From the NCBI GenBank assembly GCA_017983465.1, contig JAGOBK010000006.1, positions 62,001-126,000 on the forward strand: a stretch of DNA of 64,000 nt, given 5' to 3'. The notes under the pieces are model-generated. The model was not told the DNA's origin. It did no database searches and saw only the letters and a program-made list of their open reading frames with translations. The position numbers were made by a program, and so were the translations under genes. The stretch comes from Crocinitomicaceae bacterium. GTDB taxonomy: Bacteria > Bacteroidota > Bacteroidia > Flavobacteriales_D > Crocinitomicaceae. Shown here in pieces: positions 1 to 7,749 of the stretch. The first letter of the stretch is position 1. Every line of letters starts with the position of its first letter.

Positions 1-555
1 GGCTATTTCTGAAAGGGTTTCCCCTAAGAATTGTGTGTGGTCGAGACCGATGTTTGTAATGACAGCTATTTTAGACTGAAGTACGTTTGTTGAGTCAAGT
101 CGTCCACCCATGCCTGTTTCAATTACCGCATAGGTGCATTGATTTCGTTGAAAATAATCAATAGCCATGGCGAAGGTCACCTCAAAGAAACTTGGTTCGA
201 AATCAAGGTGAAGATCAATAACGCGTTGACAAAAGTCCACCACGGAAGATTCGTCAATTTGGACACCGTTAATGCGAATCCGTTCCCGAAAGTCGAAGAT
301 ATGAGGAGAAGTAAACAAGCCAACTTTCTCCTTGTTTTCTGTTAGAATGGAACTCATGTAGGAACAAGTCGATCCCTTTCCGTTTGTTCCTGCCACGTGA
401 ATAACGGACATGTTTTCTGGATCAATCCCGAGGAATTGAAGTAATTCTGTAGTTTGTTTTAACCCTGGTTTATACGCACTTGCACCGTTGTTTTGATAGG
501 ATGGAAACTGATCAAAAAGCCATGAAACGGCTTGCGTATACGTTTCGAATTTCAT
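1..555 (-). CDS. folC: Folylpolyglutamate/dihydrofolate synthase, N-terminal part (cut by window edge)
   Basis: The first 185 codons of FolC, which joins L-glutamate to dihydropteroate or reduced folates with ATP in the cytoplasm. The minus-strand reading frame opens with ATG at 555 and runs without a stop to base 1. Visible motifs are the Mur-ligase-type P-loop (HVAGTNGKGST, about residues 54-64), the SPHIFDFRERI stretch, ETGMGGRLDSTN and, at the edge, TNIGLDHTQFLG, all in the usual family order. The C-terminal half lies outside the window. The start codon lies 2 nt beyond the nhaD stop, so the two are probably co-transcribed. The family is clear; whether the enzyme is mono- or bifunctional cannot be told from this half. 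Confidence 0.93.
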   Translation of the reverse strand, partial: MKFETYTQAVSWLFDQFPSYQNNGASAYKPGLKQTTELLQFLGIDPENMSVIHVAGTNGKGSTCSYMSSILTENKEKVGLFTSPHIFDFRERIRINGVQIDESSVVDFCQRVIDLHLDFEPSFFEVTFAMAIDYFQRNQCTYAVIETGMGGRLDSTNVLQSKIAVITNIGLDHTQFLGETLSEIA

Positions 556-557
556 TT

Positions 558-1913
558 CTAAATCAATTGGACTAAAAATACTGCGATACCCGCAAAATAA
601 CCAATAGCGGCCAATAATGTAATGCGTTTTAAGTACCAGAAAAAGGAGATTTTTTCCATTCCCATTGCTACGACTCCGGCTGCAGAACCAATGATGAGCA
701 TAGACCCACCTGTACCGGCTGCATAGGCGATGAAATGCCAGATTTCGTGATCTAATTCGAATTGGAACATCCCCATAGATGCAGCAACAATCGGAACATT
801 ATCAATAATGGCAGAAGCGACACCAAGCAATGTGACGAATACATTCACATCCATGCTTTCTTGAATTTGCACTCCAAAACCGTAAATCATTCCCATCGAT
901 TCCATGGCGGCAATGGTCATCAGAATACCTAAAAAGAATAGGATACTGGGTAATTCAATTTTAGTAAGTGCTTTGAATGTTGGACTAGTGTGTGAATGAG
1001 TCGCAGTAATATCGGTTAATGTAAACTGTCGTTTACTAATGATTTCTGCCACAATGGAAATCAATCCTAATGAAAACATCATTCCCATGTATGGTGGTAA
1101 ATGAGTTGCCATTTTGATTATCGGTACAAGGATGATCAAAAATAAACCAAGGATTAAAATAACAACACTTTGTTTTTTCGTTTTTTCACTTGAATCTGTT
1201 TGTTGAATAGTCCCTTTAAACGCTTTCATTTTTGAAGCGATTAATAAAGGAACAAGAATGGATACAAGAGCGGGGATAAAAAGATGAGTAATGAGACTTC
1301 CTGCATTCACTTTGTGATTCATCCACAACATCGTTGTAGTTACATCCCCAATTGGAGACCAGGCACCTCCCGAATTTGCGGCGATAATGATGAATCCAGC
1401 GTACCATCTGCGTAATTCAGGATCCGTAATTATTTTTCTAAGTATACTTATTAGGACAATGGTTGCTGTGAGATTATCGATTAGTGCAGACAAGAAAAAG
1501 GCAAGTAGGCAAATGATCCATAGTAGAACTATCTTGCTTTTTGTTTTGATGAGCGATTTAAAGACCTGAAATCCATCAAAGTGATCAATAATTTCCACGA
1601 TCGTCATTGCCCCGATTAAAAAGATCAGAATTTCACTGGTTTTTCCGAAATGGTGGAGCAAGGTACTTTCTATGAGTTCTTGCTTTTGAGCGATGGAACC
1701 TGTTAATTCAGGTATGCTCAATTGTCCACATTTGGGATCTATGAGTAAGCCAATACTAGGGTCAAGCCAAATTGTAGGAACTCCAATGAAAATCACTGCC
1801 CATGAGAGAACCATCATGAGTAGAGCAGGAACCAACTTATCGATTTTTAATGTATGCTCCATGGTGATTGCAGCATACCCAAAAATAAATATGAAAAGAA
1901 GTGTAAAGTACAT
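558..1913 (-). CDS. nhaD: NhaD-type Na+/H+ antiporter
   Basis: A 451-residue polytopic inner-membrane protein of the ion transporter superfamily. The pattern SALIDNLTATIVLISILRK followed by AANSGGAWSPIGDVTTTMLW is the NhaD signature, with a conserved Asp in each of two membrane hairpins. A second half-repeat near the C-terminus has SAIIDNVPIVAASMGMF and AAGTGGSMLIIGSAAGV, consistent with the inverted-repeat fold. It is expected to export Na+ or Li+ in exchange for protons and so support sodium and pH homeostasis. It sits between the upstream dehydrogenase gene (gap 3 nt) and folC (gap 2 nt) in a tight minus-strand cluster. Length is normal for the family. Confidence 0.93.
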   Translation of the reverse strand: MYFTLLFIFIFGYAAITMEHTLKIDKLVPALLMMVLSWAVIFIGVPTIWLDPSIGLLIDPKCGQLSIPELTGSIAQKQELIESTLLHHFGKTSEILIFLIGAMTIVEIIDHFDGFQVFKSLIKTKSKIVLLWIICLLAFFLSALIDNLTATIVLISILRKIITDPELRRWYAGFIIIAANSGGAWSPIGDVTTTMLWMNHKVNAGSLITHLFIPALVSILVPLLIASKMKAFKGTIQQTDSSEKTKKQSVVILILGLFLIILVPIIKMATHLPPYMGMMFSLGLISIVAEIISKRQFTLTDITATHSHTSPTFKALTKIELPSILFFLGILMTIAAMESMGMIYGFGVQIQESMDVNVFVTLLGVASAIIDNVPIVAASMGMFQFELDHEIWHFIAYAAGTGGSMLIIGSAAGVVAMGMEKISFFWYLKRITLLAAIGYFAGIAVFLVQLI

Positions 1914-1916
1914 GTA

Positions 1917-3146
1917 TTACACCAATTGCTTCAAGGCAATTTCGAAAGCAGTTTTAGCGATAGCCGTTTTTGATGAGTTCAATTTATGCGCTTCTTTTAG
2001 GGCATTGTAGATGATTGAACTCGTATCTTCAAAAATTAATTTATCCTCAATTGTTTCAAGATCGTTACTCATTAAGTAAGCAAAAACTCTTGCCATTCCA
2101 CAATTTGCGATGAAATCAGGAATTAGGGAAAGGTTTGCATCTGCTTTCTCTGCGATTGGACCGAAGAAAATTTCTTTATCAGCGAAAGGAACATTTGCTC
2201 CAGAAGAAATAACTTGTAGTCCTGCAGCAAGTAGTTGATTTAAATTTTCTTCCGAAAACATTCGACTACCAGCACATGGAATAAATACATCTGCAGGTGT
2301 GCTCCAAATACGTGCATTTACTTCCTCAAACGAAAGCATATGATCACTTTTTAGTTCATTTCCATTTTTAGAAAGGAACAATGATTTAACCTCTTCGAAA
2401 CTAAGTCCCTCTTCTTTTATGATTCCACCGACACGGTCAATGATTCCAACTATTTTTGCGCCATTTAAGGCAAGGTAGTAAGCCGCTGCGGATCCTACAT
2501 TCCCCCATCCTTGAACAATTACTTTTTTATCTTTCACATCGCCACCCCACAAAGAGAAATAGTGACGAATGGATTCCGAAACTCCGAATCCTGTAATCAT
2601 ATCTGCAACAACAAATTTTCTTGATGCATCTGGAGTTAAGGTTTCGTCCTCAATAACTTTTAGGACACCACGTTGTAATTGACCAATTCGGTTCATTTTC
2701 TGTGCTTCTTTCGGTTGAAAGTGTCCGTTGAATACACCTTCTTGCGGATGCCAAACACCACACGATTCGGTAATTGGAATCACTTCGTGAATTTCATCAA
2801 CGTTTAAATCACCACCAGTTCCGTAGTAATTTTTCAACAAAGGACTTACTGCTGCGAACCAACGTTTCAAGACACCTTCTTTTCTCGGGTCTTTTGGATC
2901 AAAGTTAATTCCAGATTTCGCTCCACCAATTGCAGGACCAGCCACGGTGAATTTTACTTCCATCGTTTTTGCTAAGGATTCAACCTCACGTTTATCGAGT
3001 CCAACACGCATGCGTGTACCGCCACCAGCTGCACCGCCACGAAGTGAGTTAATGACAACCCAACCTTCTGCTTCCGTTTCTGCATCTTTCCACTCAAAAA
3101 CGATTTCAGGTCGTTTGTTCTCAAATTTTTGGAGTAAATCTTTCAT
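1917..3146 (-). CDS. Glu/Leu/Phe/Val dehydrogenase family amino-acid dehydrogenase
   Basis: A 409-residue NAD(P)-dependent oxidative deaminase. The N-terminal substrate domain shows the glycine-rich GPAIGGAKSGINFD loop with the substrate-binding lysine, then YYGTGGDLNVDE. The C-terminal Rossmann domain has VIVQGWGNVGSAAAYYL (GxGxxG) around residues 205-221. It converts an amino acid plus water to the 2-oxo acid and ammonium. Whether the substrate is glutamate or a branched-chain amino acid cannot be fixed by eye; GDH-like length and the presence of an acyl-CoA dehydrogenase nearby are compatible with either. It is the first gene of the minus-strand cluster with nhaD and folC and has its own -7 box at 3167-3174. 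Confidence 0.9.
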   Translation of the reverse strand: MKDLLQKFENKRPEIVFEWKDAETEAEGWVVINSLRGGAAGGGTRMRVGLDKREVESLAKTMEVKFTVAGPAIGGAKSGINFDPKDPRKEGVLKRWFAAVSPLLKNYYGTGGDLNVDEIHEVIPITESCGVWHPQEGVFNGHFQPKEAQKMNRIGQLQRGVLKVIEDETLTPDASRKFVVADMITGFGVSESIRHYFSLWGGDVKDKKVIVQGWGNVGSAAAYYLALNGAKIVGIIDRVGGIIKEEGLSFEEVKSLFLSKNGNELKSDHMLSFEEVNARIWSTPADVFIPCAGSRMFSEENLNQLLAAGLQVISSGANVPFADKEIFFGPIAEKADANLSLIPDFIANCGMARVFAYLMSNDLETIEDKLIFEDTSSIIYNALKEAHKLNSSKTAIAKTAFEIALKQLV

Positions 3147-3166
3147 TTCTTTTGTTGTATAGGTTA

Positions 3167-3174
3167 CAAAATTA
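3167..3174 (-). promoter_or_regulatory. -7 box for the amino-acid dehydrogenase cluster
   Basis: On the minus strand this reads TAATTTTG, matching the Bacteroidota consensus TAnnTTTG, 20 nt before the ATG at 3146. I did not find a convincing -33 TTTG at the usual distance. Confidence 0.5.
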
Positions 3175-3232
3175 GGAAAATGGTCCTTTTATTGCAGGTT
3201 TTTAAAATTATTTTCAAACAATTCACCAAGGA

Positions 3233-4318
3233 CTATCCTCCTCGATGGTAAACTCCCGTACAAAGCGATTTTGAAGCACCGGTAACACTTGGAACATTTG
3301 TCGATTCGTTTCTTAAATAACGAGCTCCTAAAAACGCAAAGACGATGGCTTCTTTAAAGTCAATGATTTGATTATTTGGAATCACACATTTACCCTGATA
3401 ATGATTCGATAATCGTTCAATGAAGTATGTGTTTTTCGCACCTCCACCAGTGATGTAAACCGAGGATAATTTTTCTTCGTTTAAAATACGGGCTACTTGA
3501 AATGCGACATGTTCTGTATGTGTTCTAAGCAAGTTTTCTAAAGAATCAGTTTGATTCAATAGGGGCATATATTCCTGATGCAACCATTCTGTTCCAAGAG
3601 ATTTCGGACCTTTGCTACCGTAAAATGGTAACGCATTCAATGCAGAAAGCAACGTTTGATTGATATTTCCCGATTTAGCTTTTGCACCGTTGGCGTCATA
3701 TAACTTTCCGGTTTGTTGCATCAAGAGATTTGAAGGCAAATTTGCCGGCGCAATATCGAAGGCGTGAACAACATTGTTCTTTTTGAAACTAATGTTTGCA
3801 AAGCCCCCAAGATTCAAGAAAGAGTCTGCCTCCTCTGAAAATAATTCAAAGTCCCCAATAGGAACAAGCGGTGCTCCTTGTCCACCAGCGATAACATCTA
3901 ACGTACGAAAATCATTAATCACGGGAATGCCTGTGTGAAAAGCAATGGTGGATCCACAGGCGATTTGAAGTGTAAATCCATTTTGGGGTTGGTGAAAAAT
4001 CGTTTGTCCATGTGATGCAATCGCAGCAATTTGACTTTTACCCAAACGATTTTCGTCCATAAAACGTAAAATACAATCAGCATAAAACCTCCCGAGTTCT
4101 TTGTCCAAAATGAAGAGTTGTTCCGCGGACATTTTCGTCGCAAGATTTAGTTTTTTCAACAGTGAATCATCTAGATCAAAGGTATGAGCATGCTGCAATT
4201 CATAGTGAATTTTATCACCTTGGAATTCAAAGGTAACATGAGCGATATCTAATCCATCAAGTGAGGTACCAGACATAAGTCCCAAAATCTCCATTTTATT
4301 CCTATTCATTTCTTTCAT
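3233..4318 (-). CDS. anmK: Anhydro-N-acetylmuramic acid kinase
   Basis: A cell-wall recycling kinase: it hydrolyses the 1,6-anhydro bond of anhydro-MurNAc and phosphorylates it to MurNAc-6-phosphate in the cytoplasm. Family motifs are GLMSGTSLDGLD near the N-terminus, ASHGQTIFH, NLGGFANIS, GPKSLGTEW and YITGGGAKNTYFIERL. The chosen start (361 aa) is the first ATG downstream of the predicted transcription start. Starts at 4309 and 4294 are also possible, the last leaving only MEILGLMSGTS. A frame extending to 4369 would overlap the divergent acyl-CoA dehydrogenase and is rejected. No MurQ partner is seen in this window. Confidence 0.9.
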   Translation of the reverse strand: MKEMNRNKMEILGLMSGTSLDGLDIAHVTFEFQGDKIHYELQHAHTFDLDDSLLKKLNLATKMSAEQLFILDKELGRFYADCILRFMDENRLGKSQIAAIASHGQTIFHQPQNGFTLQIACGSTIAFHTGIPVINDFRTLDVIAGGQGAPLVPIGDFELFSEEADSFLNLGGFANISFKKNNVVHAFDIAPANLPSNLLMQQTGKLYDANGAKAKSGNINQTLLSALNALPFYGSKGPKSLGTEWLHQEYMPLLNQTDSLENLLRTHTEHVAFQVARILNEEKLSSVYITGGGAKNTYFIERLSNHYQGKCVIPNNQIIDFKEAIVFAFLGARYLRNESTNVPSVTGASKSLCTGVYHRGG

Positions 4319-4335
4319 GCTTGGCAGAATTCGAT

Positions 4336-4353
4336 TATTTTTGTTCAAAATTA
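4336..4353. promoter_or_regulatory. Face-to-face promoter pair between anmK and the acyl-CoA dehydrogenase
   Basis: The plus strand carries TATTTTTG at 4336-4343, 24 nt before the ATG at 4368. The minus strand carries TAATTTTG at 4346-4353, facing anmK. Both match TAnnTTTG and are only 2 bp apart. If each start point is about 4 nt past its box, the two transcripts would overlap by a few bases. Clear -33 elements are not seen for either. Confidence 0.5.
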
Positions 4354-4367
4354 AAAAATCAATCAAC

Positions 4368-5510
4368 ATGAATTTTGAATTGACAGAAGAACAATTAGCA
4401 GTTAAGGAAGCTGCTAGAGATTTTGCTCAAAACGTTTTGAAACCTGGAGTAATCGATCGTGATAATAATCAGCGTTTTCCTGCTGAAGAAATCAAGCAAT
4501 TAGCTGAGCTTGGATTTATGGGAATGATGGTTGATCCGAAATATGGCGGTAGCGGTATGGATACGATGTCCTATGTTTTAGCGATGGAAGAAATCTCTAA
4601 AGTAGATGCTTCTGCATCTGTTTGTATGTCCGTGAATAATTCATTGGTTTGTTGGGGATTGGAGAAATATGGTTCTGAAGAACAAAAGCAAAAGTTCCTA
4701 GTTCCATTAGCAACGGGAGAAAAAATCGGTGCGTTCTGTTTATCGGAGCCTGAAGCTGGTTCTGATGCAACATCTCAACGTACAACTGCGATTGATATGG
4801 GGGATTACTATTTGTTGAACGGTACGAAAAACTGGATCACGAATGGATCATCTGCATCAACATACCTAGTGATTGCACAAACAAATACAGAGCTTGGACA
4901 TAAAGGAATCAATGCATTAATCATCGAAAGAGGCATGGAAGGATTCATCGTTGGCGCGAAGGAAGATAAAATGGGAATTCGCGGAAGTGATACACATACC
5001 TTATTGTTTAACGATGTAAAAGTTCCAAAAGCAAACCGAATTGGTGAAGATGGATTTGGGTTTACTTTCGCAATGAAAGTTTTAAGCGGTGGACGTATCG
5101 GAATTGCCGCACAAGCTTTAGGAATTGCTGCTGGTGGATTCGAGTTGGCACTTGCTTATTCAAAGGAACGCAAGGCATTCGGTAAGGAGATTTACAAGCA
5201 CCAAGCAATTGCTTTTAAATTAGCTGATATGGCGACAGAGATTGAAGCTGCGCGTCTATTGGTGTACAGATCAGCGGCTGATAAAGATGCTGGAAGAAAT
5301 TACGACCAATCAAGTGCGATGGCGAAGTTGTATGCTTCGAAAGTAGCGATGGAACAAACAGTTGAGGCTGTTCAGATTCATGGTGGTTATGGTTTCGTAA
5401 AAGAATACCATGTGGAGCGTTTGATGCGCGATGCGAAAATTACACAGATTTATGAAGGAACGTCTGAAGTACAGAAAATCGTAATTTCACGCGGACTTTT
5501 AGCAGATTAA
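4368..5510 (+). CDS. Short/branched-chain acyl-CoA dehydrogenase
   Basis: A 380-residue FAD enzyme that introduces a trans-2,3 double bond into acyl-CoA and passes electrons to ETF. The N-terminus MNFELTEEQLAVKEAARDFA is typical. The FAD/substrate signatures GAFCLSEPEAGSDA and the C-terminal QIYEGTSEVQKIVISR are intact; the Glu of YEGT is the catalytic base in butyryl-CoA-type members. A start at 4368 is chosen over an in-frame start at 4317, which would run back across the divergent promoter into anmK. It is followed after 19 nt by 3-hydroxyanthranilate dioxygenase, so the two may share a transcript. Exact chain-length preference cannot be read from the sequence. Confidence 0.93.
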   Translation: MNFELTEEQLAVKEAARDFAQNVLKPGVIDRDNNQRFPAEEIKQLAELGFMGMMVDPKYGGSGMDTMSYVLAMEEISKVDASASVCMSVNNSLVCWGLEKYGSEEQKQKFLVPLATGEKIGAFCLSEPEAGSDATSQRTTAIDMGDYYLLNGTKNWITNGSSASTYLVIAQTNTELGHKGINALIIERGMEGFIVGAKEDKMGIRGSDTHTLLFNDVKVPKANRIGEDGFGFTFAMKVLSGGRIGIAAQALGIAAGGFELALAYSKERKAFGKEIYKHQAIAFKLADMATEIEAARLLVYRSAADKDAGRNYDQSSAMAKLYASKVAMEQTVEAVQIHGGYGFVKEYHVERLMRDAKITQIYEGTSEVQKIVISRGLLAD

Positions 5511-5529
5511 TTCATTTAATTCAAGTAAT

Positions 5530-6054
5530 ATGTTAGCTCCTTTTAATCTTCAAAAGTGGATCGATGAAAACAGAGATTTACTGAAACCACCTGTTTCTAA
5601 TAAAAACTTATACAGGGAGGCCGGAGATTTTATTGTGATGGTCGTTGCTGGTCCAAATGCCAGAAAGGACTATCATTTCAATGAAAGTGAGGAGCTTTTC
5701 TATCAAATAGAAGGAGATATTTTAGTGCGTGTTCAAGAAAATGGTCAAGCGAAAGATGTGATCATCAAGGAGGGAGAAATGTTCTTGCTTCCAGCGAACA
5801 CGCCACATTCTCCGTCGCGCGGTGAAAATACAGTTGGATTAGTAATCGAGCGTGTTCGTAAAGGAACGGATTTACAGGATGGCCTTATGTGGTTTTGCGA
5901 AAAATGCAATCATCACCTAAAGACATATCGTTTTCCTTTAGAAAACATTGAAAAGGATTTTATTCCTCGATTCAAGGAGTTTTATGGCTCAGAAGAAATG
6001 AGAACATGCGATAATTGTTCGCATATTATGGATGTTGATCCAAATTTCGTCTAG
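5530..6054 (+). CDS. haaO: 3-hydroxyanthranilate 3,4-dioxygenase
   Basis: A 174-residue cupin that opens the ring of 3-hydroxyanthranilate to aminocarboxymuconate semialdehyde, the step leading to quinolinate and NAD in the kynurenine pathway. Expected Fe(II) ligands are visible as His49, Glu55 and His93 (YHFNESEE and TPHSP), with the substrate-binding Arg45 and Arg97. The C-terminal rubredoxin-like iron site of the bacterial enzymes is complete: Cys123-x-x-Cys126 and Cys160-x-x-Cys163. The partner kynurenine 3-monooxygenase is encoded some 28 kb away at 34498-35859; no other gene of the pathway is in the window. Confidence 0.94.
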   Translation: MLAPFNLQKWIDENRDLLKPPVSNKNLYREAGDFIVMVVAGPNARKDYHFNESEELFYQIEGDILVRVQENGQAKDVIIKEGEMFLLPANTPHSPSRGENTVGLVIERVRKGTDLQDGLMWFCEKCNHHLKTYRFPLENIEKDFIPRFKEFYGSEEMRTCDNCSHIMDVDPNFV

Positions 6055-6073
6055 AAAAAAGTTGATTTTAACC

Positions 6074-6505
6074 TTATTGAGGTTGGTAAGTATAGCGGTG
6101 AGATTCTCCCGTTTGGAATATATCTTCAACAATCACTAATTCTTTATTGCGCAATTCTTTGATACTGTATTCATGAGTTGGTTTCGAAGTAGTGTCCTCG
6201 TAGAAATAAAGTGTTTCATCTTTTTCTGCGAATTCCCAACGACCATTTGAATAGGTTCCTTGAATTTGCCCAAGTGCATTGTAAGTTTTAGACATGGAAT
6301 ATGTTCCATCTTTATCAATGCTAAGTTTGGTCGTGTAGTCCACATCATATGCATTGTTTCCACTTACGGAGTATGCTTTCAATTCCCAATCATTACACAA
6401 ACGTGCTTTTCTTGTTAACATAGAATAATTAGGACCTTCACTGTATTTATTACAAGAAGAAAATAACAAAGTCGAGATAAAAAGGGCTGCAAGTACGATT
6501 CTCAT
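6074..6505 (-). CDS. Small lipoprotein, lipocalin-like
   Basis: A 143-residue exported protein of unknown function. The N-terminus MRIVLAALFISTLLFSSCNK is a lipoprotein signal peptide with the lipobox LFSSC. The mature part is a short beta-rich domain: a conserved-looking NDWELKAYSV strand, then KLSIDKDGTYSM, GRWEFAEKDETLYF and ELVIVEDI. That order resembles the small lipocalin-like lipoproteins common in Bacteroidota. It stands alone, convergent with haaO (19-nt gap) and divergent from the HMA-domain gene. I could not name a ligand. Confidence 0.7.
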   Translation of the reverse strand: MRIVLAALFISTLLFSSCNKYSEGPNYSMLTRKARLCNDWELKAYSVSGNNAYDVDYTTKLSIDKDGTYSMSKTYNALGQIQGTYSNGRWEFAEKDETLYFYEDTTSKPTHEYSIKELRNKELVIVEDIFQTGESHRYTYQPQ

Positions 6506-6560
6506 GATTCAGTTTTTTTCAAATGTACTAAACAAACTGCAATTTTCAGCATAAACTTTG

Positions 6561-6568
6561 TAATTTTG
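6561..6568 (+). promoter_or_regulatory. -7 box 4 nt before the HMA-protein start codon
   Basis: TAATTTTG is followed by tagt and then ATG at 6573. With the usual start point about 4 nt past the box, the mRNA would begin at or 1 nt before the AUG. Confidence 0.55.
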
Positions 6569-6572
6569 TAGT

Positions 6573-6938
6573 ATGAAAATGTTCTTCTATTCTCTTGCCG
6601 TTGTAGTCCTTTTTTCTTGTCAAGAAACGAGCGAAAAGTCAAAATCATTAACTGTCAAAAAAGCAAAGACCATTGATGTCAAAGCGAATAGTCAGGCTGA
6701 CTATGCAGTTGAAGGAATGGTTTGTCAAATGGGTTGTGGTGGATCCATACGTAAAGAACTGAAAATGACCGATGCTGTCGAACGTGTTGAAGTGAATTTT
6801 GTGGAAGAACAAAAGGAGCAAGTTGTTCATGTTCAGTACGATTCTACTAAAATAACGACGCAGAAAATCAATGCGATTTTAAACCGTATCAATGACCGAC
6901 AATTCAAAGCGAGCCTAATTTCTAATAAGGCACTTTAA
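6573..6938 (+). CDS. Secreted lipoprotein with heavy-metal-associated (HMA) domain
   Basis: A 121-residue protein with lipoprotein signal MKMFFYSLAVVVLFSCQE and a C-terminal HMA fold (about residues 45-115): the metal loop GMVCQMGCGGSIRKEL, then VERVEVNFVEEQ and the ITTQKINAILNRI helix. The usual MxCxxC loop is present as MVCQMGC, with one extra spacer residue between the cysteines. It may bind Cu+ or another soft metal at the periplasmic face of a membrane. Its stop codon overlaps the start of the hydrolase gene by one base (TAATG), so translation is probably coupled. No metal-transporting ATPase is nearby. Confidence 0.75.
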   Translation: MKMFFYSLAVVVLFSCQETSEKSKSLTVKKAKTIDVKANSQADYAVEGMVCQMGCGGSIRKELKMTDAVERVEVNFVEEQKEQVVHVQYDSTKITTQKINAILNRINDRQFKASLISNKAL

Positions 6939-7699
6939 TGGAACTGTATTATCGAGAAATGGGAGAGGGGCAACCCTTGGTCATATTACACGGACTTTTT
7001 GGTTTTTCGGATAATTGGCAAACTCAGGCAAAGAAATTTTCAGAGTACTATAGAGTGATTCTGGTGGATTTAAGAAACCATGGTCATTCTCCTTGGTCTT
7101 CAGATTTTTCATATCCAATAATGGTGGAAGATCTCATTAGGTTATTTGAAAAGTTGGAATTGCAGCAGGTAATATTACTTGGACACTCCATGGGAGGCAA
7201 AGTTGCAATGCATCTTGCACAAAGACATCCGGAATATTTACAGAAATTGATTGTAGTGGATATGGGTGTTAAATCTTACCCAATGCATCACCAGCACATA
7301 CTTGAGGCCTTCAATCGCATTGATTTAAGCAGTTTATCTGCTCGAAGTGAAGCTGAGTCTATCTTGAAACAGTTTATCGATTCTGAAGGGGTGAGACAAT
7401 TTCTCTTGAAAAACCTATATTGGAAAGAAAAGGGAAAACTTTCTTGGCGTCTTAACTTTCCAGTGCTGGAGGCAGCTATGCCGGAAATATTGAGTGCTCT
7501 TCCGGAAGATGAGGTTTTGATTACTACCTTGTTTATTCGCGGAACGTTGTCCAATTACATTTTGGACGAAGACATTTCTGTCATAGAATCTTATTTTCCA
7601 GACTCAACATTAGTGAGCATTGAAAATGCTGGACACTGGGTACATGCAGAAGCACCAGATGCCTTTGTTGATTCTGTACTTAGTTTTTGTTTGAGATAA
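6938..7699 (+). CDS. Alpha/beta-fold hydrolase (YbfF-like esterase)
   Basis: A 253-residue cytoplasmic alpha/beta hydrolase. The oxyanion segment LHGLFGFSDNW, the DLRNHGHSPW strand, the nucleophile elbow GHSMGGK (Ser at about residue 92) and the terminal catalytic His in ENAGHWVHAEAP are all in place, matching the YbfF/2-succinyl-6-hydroxy-cyclohexadiene-carboxylate-synthase-like branch. No signal peptide. The substrate is not deducible. It is the second gene of a two-gene unit with the HMA lipoprotein and is followed directly by a hairpin terminator. Confidence 0.82.
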   Translation: MELYYREMGEGQPLVILHGLFGFSDNWQTQAKKFSEYYRVILVDLRNHGHSPWSSDFSYPIMVEDLIRLFEKLELQQVILLGHSMGGKVAMHLAQRHPEYLQKLIVVDMGVKSYPMHHQHILEAFNRIDLSSLSARSEAESILKQFIDSEGVRQFLLKNLYWKEKGKLSWRLNFPVLEAAMPEILSALPEDEVLITTLFIRGTLSNYILDEDISVIESYFPDSTLVSIENAGHWVHAEAPDAFVDSVLSFCLR

Positions 7700-7726
7700 A
7701 AAAAACCGCCCATTTCTGAGCGGTTT
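7696..7726 (-). terminator. Rho-independent terminator for the T9SS protein gene
   Basis: A 7-bp stem AAACCGC (7703-7709) / GCGGTTT (7720-7726) lies between two converging genes. Read on the minus strand the hairpin is followed by a long U run, so it mainly serves the gene at 7750-9588; it may also slow plus-strand transcription. Confidence 0.75.
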
Positions 7727-7749
7727 CCCAATTTAATTATTCGAAGTTC

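Noticed and set aside
139-345. 68-codon plus-strand frame
   Set aside because: It lies antisense inside folC, whose conserved motifs explain this region.
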